Assembly (NCBI GenBank): GCA_027257055.1
Contig: JAPVLO010000180.1
Span: 1,364,001-1,428,000, forward strand
From: Cephalopachus bancanus
Lineage: Eukaryota; Chordata; Mammalia; Primates; Tarsiidae
Length of the DNA stretch: 64,000 bases
Direction of reading: 5' to 3'
Shown here: one piece after another, positions 57,195 through 64,000 of the stretch
Layout of the letters: every line of letters starts with the position of its first letter
Numbering within the stretch: the stretch's first letter is position 1
Program-made: the position numbers and the translations under genes
Notes under the pieces: model-generated
Seen by the model: the letters and a program-made list of their open reading frames with translations, nothing else
Database searches by the model: none
What the model was told of the DNA's origin: nothing

Positions 57195-58439
57195 CAGCTG
57201 GGGGTGTGCAGGAGGGCCCTGGGCAAGCTGAGTCCCCTGGGGAGGCGTCCACGGAGGGCCTCCTCTCCAGGAGCGGCAGGGGTACCCGCAAGCCCCATTC
57301 CGGACGGGGACCTCCTTACTCGGGTGTGTGGAGGCGGAGGCCAGGAGACAGGACCTGGAGGAAGGGTTTGTGGCAGGAGCTGTGGGAGCCAAGAGAAGCC
57401 ATGATGGAGTGCTGTGACCGAAGCTAGTAGGCTCTGTGGCACAGGGGCTCCTTCTCCCGCCCACCCCATTCTCCAAAGGCCCCTGTTTCTCTGGAGGCTG
57501 AGATGGGATGCTCACCCGGGGGCGTCTGTCCCGCCTGGGCCCGCCAGCAGCCCATCTGCAGTGCTCCGTGACAGCAGCCGGCCGTGGCGTGCCCTTGGAG
57601 GAGAGGATGGAAGTGAGAATCACACCCCCAGCGCGGAGCCACTTGCACCTGGGAAGAGGATGAGACGCATTCCAAAGCCTAGCCCCGAAGGGGGCGGCCC
57701 AGGGGAAATGTCTCCCAGCCCGGGGACTGCTCTGGCCTTGGTGCAACCAGTCGCCCCCTCCACTCTCTGGGTACTGAGGCAGTCCTGCCCGAGGGCCCTG
57801 GGTCCTGTCCGCCCTGTCTGCACAGCCCGTCCTGCAGGCGTCAGCTGGAGCACTCAGGCCTGCCTCCATGGAAGAGGAGCCCATTGGGCTTTGTCCAGGA
57901 GCGCCTGGGGCCCGAGAGAGGCTTACGGCGTGGGGCGCCCGCGGGGAGGGAGGGAGTTGGAGTCAACCCGTAGCCTTGGGAGATCCAGTGCCAGGACACA
58001 GTCAGGCCCATGACAGCAGCCTTGGGGGTGACTCTAGCCGGCAGGTATCCAGCTCCTCCGGGTGGTTCAGCTGGCGGCCACAGTGGAGGACGTGGTCTCT
58101 GACTTCCCGGGCTCTGACGGCCTGGTCCCATGGAGGCAGCAGGCTGGAGCTCGGGGAGGAGGCCACAGGGCCGGCGGGCCTGGGTGGACAAGGACTGTTG
58201 TCCCCTCATGACCAGGGTTCCTGGCTGGGCCGGCGGCACGAGGGCTTGGGAAGGAGTATCAGGTTTCAGGATGGTGGCGCCCCGGCAGGGACTGAGGGCA
58301 GGAGGTGTCCTGCAGGGAGGCGGGAGAGGGGACAGGAAGAACCCACAGGGCTCAGCCTCTGGGTGAGTGGAGGGCAGGTTCCCTGTGTGCCTTGACTCTG
58401 CTGTGAGTCTTGGAGCCCCCAGGGGAGCACCCACCGCCT
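57195..58439. other. unique sequence, no gene seen
   Basis: No repeat is recognised. A 261-codon - frame (57099-57884) runs through the tandem array and is opposed by a 199-codon + frame; neither is supported. Confidence 0.4.
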
Positions 58440-59115
58440 CATCACGATATCCAGGGCTTGGCCACACCTCACCTCCTCACTGTCGCCTCTCGGCTAACCG
58501 GGATCACCTCTCACCTGGCTGACCACAGCTGCCTCCTGATAGCTCCCAGCCTCCACTCCAGCCCGCCGTTCCCTGAGGCAGCTGCCAGCAGACCCCGTCA
58601 GAGGCTTGTCTCTCACCCAGAACCTTCCAGTGACTCCGTGACACCCAGCAAAAGCATGTCCTCACAGCGGCCTGCACAGCCCAGACAACTGCGCCATCAA
58701 CCCTCCCACATCCCTTTTGCACCCTGGCCCCGGCTCCCAGGCTCCGAGTACCCCTCCTTCCCTCCCACTCCCCCCCACCAGCACCCGGGCACTGGTTCCC
58801 CAGGCGCTCCTGCCCCAGACCTTGCCCGGATGTGCTCTGCCCAGAAACCACCCCCGGACACCCGCCGCCGCCTCCGCCTCCGCCGTCTGCTTCAGTGTCC
58901 CCTTTTCATGACGCCTCCTCAGCTGGCCGTGCCCTGCTCCGATTGCCCTCCTTCCTGTCCGTGGCACCATGCACTCATCCATCGACCCGCCCTCTGTCCC
59001 TCCTGTCCCCCAGCCCACAAGAAAGCCCAAGGAGGCAGGACTGTGTCTCTTGACTGATGAGACCCAGAACCCAGAGTGGTGTCCCCCTGCGGCAGGTGCC
59101 CCGTGGCATTGCATC
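58440..59115 (+). mobile_element. L2 LINE, 3' region
   Basis: Words cccagaaccttccagtgact, ttccttcctgtccgtggcac, caaggaggcaggactgtgtc and gatgagacccagaacccaga follow the late L2 sequence in order over some 600 bp. It is an ancient copy without coding capacity. Confidence 0.55.
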
Positions 59116-59242
59116 TGATACCTGGCTCCTGACAGCCTCTGTGGGTGCTGCATGGGTCGCCTGTGCCTAACTGTGTACATGGGAGCTGTGGCTGTGAGTG
59201 TCATAGGCACCCAAGAGACCGTCAGCCCTTGTTCCCCCGGGG

Positions 59243-59258
59243 CCCCCCCCGGGGGGGG
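59243..59258. repeat. perfect C8G8 palindrome
   Basis: Eight C followed directly by eight G, preceded by cccccgggg (59234-59242). It can fold as a hairpin and each half can join four-stranded structures. Confidence 0.9.
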
Positions 59259-59443
59259 CATCCCTTCCTCCTGTGTTGGGGCTCCCTGCTTTTTTCTTTC
59301 TTTCTAGGCTTTTGCGTCTGCATGGATTCCTAAGATACTTACTTTATTGTGATTCCCTTGACCTCATTCAGAGCCTGTCACACTGTGTATGACTGTTGGC
59401 ATCCTTATCATGTAATCATTGATTAAGACCCACCCACCTGCCA

Positions 59444-59616
59444 ATCAAAAAATTAGCCAAACATGGTGGCGTGCACCTGTAGTCCCAACTATTTGGGAGG
59501 CTGAGACAGAAGGATCACTTGAGCCCAGGAGTTTGAGACTGGTAGCTGTGATCACACCACTGTACTCCAGCCTGGGCGACAGAGTGAGACCGTGACTCCA
59601 AAAAAAAAAAAAAAAG
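59444..59616 (+). mobile_element. 5'-truncated Alu
   Basis: Only the linker and right arm are present (aaaaaattagccaaacatgg to gacagagtgagaccgtgact), then 15 A. The TSD ccacctgcca (59434-59443 and 59628-59637) is perfect, so truncation happened at insertion. Confidence 0.93.
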
Positions 59617-59724
59617 ATCAAAAAGATCCACCTGCCATGGTGTGTGAGCTGTGGCCCCCTCCTCTCACCTTTAAACAGTGTTTGTGGAGTGAATATTCAG
59701 AGCTGTGTTCCCCAGGGCCAAGTT

Positions 59725-59800
59725 CATCATCATAACTGTCTTCTGCTAGGTACTTCTCTGTGCCAGGCCTTCTACCGAGTGTCTTCGTAGCCTGCACACC
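59725..59800 (-). mobile_element. MIR SINE fragment
   Basis: Words ctgctaggtacttctctgtg, ccaggccttctaccgagtgt and cttcgtagcctgcac follow the antisense 3' half of MIR. Confidence 0.5.
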
Positions 59801-60224
59801 AGGGCCCTGATGGCTGCAGGGGTCTCAGTCTGTGGGCAGGGCATGTATAATGGGCCCCTTCCTAGGGCTCCTGGCCGTCAGCCACCCCCTTGGCCTGGAG
59901 CACTCTGGGGGTGAGGCAGAAAGTGGTGGGTACAGGAGGGCTGGGCCCAGGACTCGGCCAACAATAGACGCCAGCAGACACTGTGGCAGCTTTGCATATG
60001 TGGGGAGACGCTTGGTGGCTGGAGTCAGATCTGGGTGAGGCGGCCTTGGGCCAGGTCCATGTGACGGGCCACGCCTTGTGCCAGAGTCTGAGGCCAGGGA
60101 TGCAGAGGGGCCCAGGGACGCTCCTGCTTCTCCAGGTCCTCACCTGGGTCAGGGCAATTGGCTGTAGTCAGCCCTGCTGGAAGGGCCATGTTTGTGGAGT
60201 GTTTCCTGAGTCTGGGCATGTCCA

Positions 60225-60355
60225 CACCATTCGTTGCCCACAGGGCCACATGTGACACTATGCACATCCCCATTTTACAGATGCAGAGCTGAGGCCCAGA
60301 GAGGCCTGGAGCTTGCTTAAGGTCACACAGCAGAGCCAGGTCTCCGAATTTTCCC
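60225..60355 (-). mobile_element. MIR SINE fragment
   Basis: Words catccccattttacagatgc, agagctgaggcccagagagg and gcttaaggtcacacagcaga are a clear antisense MIR core. Confidence 0.8.
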
Positions 60356-60523
60356 TGTCCTGCAGAAGCCTTCCTGCGATTCTTGTGGCCTGTGGCCTCC
60401 TCCCCAGGCAGGGGCTTGGGGTGGGAGCAGGGAAGGGGGGGATGGAGTCTGTGCTCCTCAGACACCGGTGACCCGACTTCAGTCAGCTTCTGCTCCTAAC
60501 CCATACATGGAACACACTTTTTA

Positions 60524-60527
<4 letters not shown>

Positions 60528-60564
<37 letters not shown>
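60528..60564. repeat. (CA)18 microsatellite
   Basis: An uninterrupted CA run, likely length-variable. Confidence 0.97.
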
Positions 60565-60565
<1 letters not shown>

Positions 60566-60609
60566 CTTCTGTTTATTTTCCATGAAGATTTTTAGTAACA
60601 TTCTTTTGG

Positions 60610-60896
60610 GTTTTTAAAAAATTAAAGTCTCCCTCTATTGCCCAGGCTGGAGGGCAGTGACATGATCGCAGCTCACCACAGCCTCGACCTCCTAGGCTCA
60701 GATGATCCTCCCCCCCGCAGCATCCTGACTAGCTGGAACTATAGGTGCACACCACCACATCCGGCTCATTTTTTTTTTTGTAGAGACGAGTTCTCTCTAT
60801 GTTGCCCAGGCTTGTCTCGAACTCCTGGGCCTAAGTGATCCTCCCACCTCAGCCTCCCAGAGTGCTGGCACTGCAGGCTGAGCCACGTGCCTGGCC
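60610..60896 (-). mobile_element. Alu element, antisense
   Basis: Both arms are present: attgcccaggctggagggca and cctcgacctcctaggctcag on the right, ttgtagagacgagttctctc in the middle and ctgcaggctgagccacgtgc at the 5' end. The last word shares the shortened aggctgagcc form seen at 14,914 and 22,104. Confidence 0.94.
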
Positions 60897-61407
60897 TGGT
60901 CGCTTTCCTTTGAGCATGCCAGTTCTGCCCGTCTGTCAGGAAGGGAAGGCAGGAAGGAAGACACGTGTGTCCCTGGAGACCCAGCAGGAGCTGGTGTGTG
61001 GGGTGGAGGCAACCAGGGTCCAGTGGGGGAAGTGGCGCCTTGCTGCCAGGGCTCGAGGGCTGGAGAGTTAGTGGCGTGACTGAGGACAAGAGGAAAGGAC
61101 CGTGGACATCCCCGATCTGCCCTGAGGGGCTGGCTGGGCTTGCACCTGAAAGTCTCCCCTTCATCCACAGGGCCTTCCTAGTTAACCTCTGTCCTGCTTG
61201 GGTGACACCTAGGGGTCTGGAACTGAGACCCTAAGGGTCAGGGCTGGCAGTGGCCATTGAGGCCCCCAGCTGGAGGCTCTCAGGACAGCGGGTGGCTGGG
61301 GTGGGGGGGCCAGCTCTGTAGCCCCCAAGGGCGGCCCCTGCCTGCCCTCCACAGCTGCTGTTCTGCCTGAGCGTGGAGCTGGGGCTGGAAATGGATGCCA
61401 GCTAGGC
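60897..61407. other. unique sequence, no gene seen
   Basis: No repeat or exon is recognised. Confidence 0.4.
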
Positions 61408-61523
61408 TAAAAATGAGGAAACTGAGGCCCAAAGCAGGAGCGGGCATCCGTCCGAGGAGCCCCCAGGCCAGTAAGTAGCCTGGCCGCATCCCTGGAGTGC
61501 GAGGCCAGAGCGTTCTACCCTAG
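61408..61523 (-). mobile_element. MIR SINE fragment
   Basis: Words taaaaatgaggaaactgagg, ccaggccagtaagtagcctg and agagcgttctaccctag follow antisense MIR from core to 5' end. Confidence 0.6.
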
Positions 61524-61524
61524 A

Positions 61525-62035
61525 CAGAGTGTGGGGGAGGGGAAGGGAAAGTGCAATGCTGTCTCTCGGGAGAAGAGAGGTGATGCCCTTAGAGGGGAGA
61601 GTGTGATGCCTGTGGGGGGGGGTGTCAGTGGAGTGCCTTTGGAGAGGGAAAAGTGTGATACCCTTTTGGGGGAGGAGAAGGTATGAAGCCCTTGGGAAAG
61701 AAAGTGTGATGCCCTTGGAGGAGGAGAAAGTGTGATATTCTTGGGGGGAGGAGAAAGTGAGATGCTCTTGGAGGAAAGAGTGTGTTGCCCTGGCAGGGAG
61801 AAAGTGTGAAGCCCCTGGGGGAGGAGAGAGTGATGCCCTTGGGGGAGGAGAGAGTGAGATGCCTGTGGGAGGAGGAGAGAGTGTGATGTCCTTAGAGGAG
61901 GAGAGTGTGTGATGTCCTGGGGGAGGGAAAAGTGTGATGCCCTTGGGGGAGGAGAAAGTGTGATTCTTTGGGGAGGAGGAGAGAGTGTGATGTCCTGGGG
62001 GGAGGAGAGAGTGTAGTTCCCTTCAGAGGAGGATG
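61525..62035. repeat. purine-rich minisatellite, about 27-34-bp unit, about 17 copies
   Basis: The common unit is agagtgtgatgcccttgggg plus gaggaga. Copies vary in length and in the G and GA runs. The + strand is strongly purine-rich. It gives long open frames that read as repeats of VMPLGEE-like or LPQGHHTF-like words, with no sign of coding use. Confidence 0.92.
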
Positions 62036-63104
62036 CTCTTGGATATCATGGACCAACCTTCCCTCCCTCTGTTGTGACTCCAATCCCTCCCACCCCCCGG
62101 GCTGTTTCCCTGGCCAGGTCATAGAGTGTGTTCCATCCCCAACATTTCTTTGGGCCCTTAATTGTCAGCATCCATGTCCCATGTGCCTCTCATGGTTGCT
62201 ACTGAGCTGATGTGCCCAGGCAGGCTCTGGCTGCTCCCACATGACCAGGCGTCTCTGAGGTCAGCCCCAGGGACCCACCTTGTGCAGACGTTGCTACCTT
62301 TCCAGTCTTTACCTCTGCGGCTTCACACTCTGTACCTGGCTCTAACTGGCACTCGAGGGGACACTCCCCAGGCAGACCAGTGCAGCCTCACCAGCCGAGA
62401 AGGAGGTCAGAGAGGCTGCCATGCCAAGGTCACCGTGCTCTCCTTGAGGGCTGTTTTCACCTGAAAGGGCTGCATTTACCCTGGTAGGAGGAGGGGAAGC
62501 TAGGGACCCTGCTGGTAACAGCTGCTCAGGACCCCCGCTGGCTGCACACAATGGATCTGTGGAGAAGGGCTCATTAAAGCAAAGGTGGGCTGACCAGGCA
62601 CCTTGGTAGAGTGTCCTGCACCCTTCCCCCAGCTATCAGCCAGCCAGAAGGCAGGGGGGAGCTGGGGAGTCTTCCTCCCCACTCTCCAAGGAAGGTGGGC
62701 TGGAGACAGTTTGCTGAAGGGCTTTCTGGTGGGGACCCAGGGCAACTCACGCCTGCCATCCAGTGTCCCAGCAGTTCTGGCCAGTGTGTGCAGTGATTCC
62801 ACCCCATCTCCCTCCGGGCCCCTTGCCCTTTTCTCCTTCCCTGGACATCTGTATTTCATCTGAATTCCAGGTGTGCGGTGAAAACCTTAGTCAAGACATG
62901 CACGCAGACTGCACAGGGCGTGCGCTGAAGATGGTCCCGTGGGCATGAAGCCCAGTGTGATTGGGCGTCTTGTATTTCCATCCCTGAGTCTAGTAACTTC
63001 ACCTGCAGGGAAACTGTCCCACAACAGAGCTGAGCCCAGGAGGTGATGCCTGTGTCCCGTGGCAGCTGTCCTCTGCGGGACCAGCTCTTTGCCCAGGCCC
63101 TGGA
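62036..63104. other. unique sequence, no gene seen
   Basis: No repeat or exon is recognised; open frames of about 100-120 codons on both strands overlap each other. Confidence 0.4.
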
Positions 63105-63166
63105 GGCTGTGATTGAGACATGCAGATTCTGACTCACTAGGAACGGGACCAGGCAGAGGCTCTGCA
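63105..63166 (+). mobile_element. MER5A-like scrap
   Basis: The words catgcagattctgactcact and aggcagaggctctgcatttt follow the MER5A middle. It directly abuts the following Alu. Confidence 0.45.
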
Positions 63167-63481
63167 TTTTTTTGTTTTGCTTTGTTTTTAGTTATTTTTT
63201 GAGTCAGGGTCTCACTGTCTCCCAGGCTGGAGTGTGGCAACATGATCACGGCTCACCGCAACCTAGATCCTCTGGGCTCAGGCAACACTCCTCCCTCACC
63301 TCCCGAGTAGCTGGGACTCCAGGTGTGTACCACTGTGCCTGGCTAATTTTTAAACTTTTTTTGTAGAGATGAGATCTCATTATGTTGCCCAGGCGGGTCT
63401 CAAACTCCCGGGCTCAAGCAGTCCTCTTGCCTCAGCCTCCCAAAGTGCTGGGATTGCAGGTGTGAGCCGTTGCACCCGGCC
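63167..63481 (-). mobile_element. Alu element, J-type, antisense
   Basis: A T/G-rich tail side is followed by tgagtcagggtctcactgtc, acctcccgagtagctgggac, tttgtagagatgagatctca and attgcaggtgtgagccgttg. It lacks the lineage-specific variants. Confidence 0.94.
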
Positions 63482-63867
63482 AGGTTCTATGTTTCTAACG
63501 AGCTCCTGGCCAGGCTGGGGTGCTCTCAGCAAGGCAGGGCTGCTGGCCAGGGATTGTGCTTCGAGGAGCAGAGCAGCAATGGGAGGACCATGGGGGACGG
63601 AGGAAGAACCAAAATCACTGCCAGGTCCCATATTCTGGCCTCACTGTCTGGACAGGCTGTGGACCCCCACGTGGCCTAGTTCTGGGTGGGCCTGAGAACG
63701 CCTGGCCTGGGCCCTCTCTTGGGAACTTCCTCCTGCCCCTGTTGGCCTGCGGCCTCTGGGTTTTGCTAGGCATGGGGATGGCGGGGACCTGCTCCCTGAC
63801 TCCAGGGGTCCTGATCATGTGATGGGCTCCCCTGGAGCCTGACGTGCCGGCCACAGCTGGCCCAGGG
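63482..63867. other. unique sequence, no gene seen
   Basis: No repeat or exon is recognised. Confidence 0.4.
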
Positions 63868-63965
63868 AGCAGAAAGCCTGGCTTTGAATCTGCACACTGA
63901 GTGCTGTGTGATCTCGGGCAAGTCCTTTAACCTCTCTGAGCCTCAGGCCCATGCTTACAAGGGAC
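63868..63965 (+). mobile_element. MIR SINE fragment
   Basis: Words aagcctggctttgaatctgc, gtgctgtgtgatctcgggca and cctttaacctctctgagcct are a clear sense-strand MIR. Confidence 0.8.
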
Positions 63966-64000
63966 AGGGGGAGAGAGAATATAGCAGGAGGATCCAATGG

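Noticed and set aside
61525..62035. CRISPR-like array
   Set aside because: Repeats are contiguous and vary gradually, with no unique spacers; the DNA is primate, so this is a minisatellite.

Overview
This is nuclear DNA of a primate. Many dimeric 7SL-derived Alu elements are present, together with LINE-1, MIR, L2, MER5A-like hAT, mariner and LTR relics. I found no protein-coding gene, tRNA or other functional RNA gene that the sequence supports. The long open frames are by-products of GC-rich sequence or of tandem repeats whose unit lacks stop codons. At least seven Alus share variants that are not in the common human consensus: cctcatctctacaataaa in the linker, cccagcaggtcgacgct in the right arm, a gagtgagactccaactc end, and ggctcaagcctg near the 5' end. 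None has the AluS/AluY type of left arm. The best-preserved L1 has a 3' end unlike human L1PA elements. My inference is a non-anthropoid primate, with tarsier the most plausible, because the altered linker typical of strepsirrhine Alus is also absent. Comparing the Alu and L1 consensus sequences would settle this.

Layout. Positions 1-13,500 are GC-rich sequence with a few old Alus, MIRs and degenerate minisatellites. At 13,480-15,710 lie a dead mariner transposase and an old antisense L1 split by a younger Alu with a perfect 13-bp target-site duplication (TSD). Positions 15,700-22,000 are mostly unique sequence with three Alus or Alu-like repeats and a MER5A. At 22,040-24,890 is a long antisense L1M, also split by an Alu, and at 25,140-26,160 an L2 interrupted by other elements. 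Positions 26,160-31,175 are about 5 kb without a recognisable transposon.

At 32,714-33,503 an Alu monomer, an L1 3' end and an Alu lie in a row, and the G-rich part of the L1 3' end has grown into a tandem array. At 39,403-40,560 an LTR-like element lies beside a CpG-dense segment. At 43,859-45,018 is an inverted repeat of about 163 bp with roughly 90% identical arms. At 45,610-46,133 is a 34-bp minisatellite that keeps frames open on both strands. At 48,000-48,345 is an AT-rich, repeat-free island that looks like a conserved noncoding element. At 53,386-55,328 an Alu fused to a 5'-truncated L1 is enclosed by one shared TSD, consistent with a template-switch chimera. The last 9 kb carries a hAT relic whose 3' end has been triplicated, an L2 and a 0.5-kb purine-rich minisatellite.

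There is no gene pathway or operon to describe. The window is shaped by retrotransposition and by tandem-repeat growth. A dozen or so minisatellites in 64 kb of GC-rich DNA is what one expects near a chromosome end. Repeat-family names and identity values come from reading by eye, not from a search.
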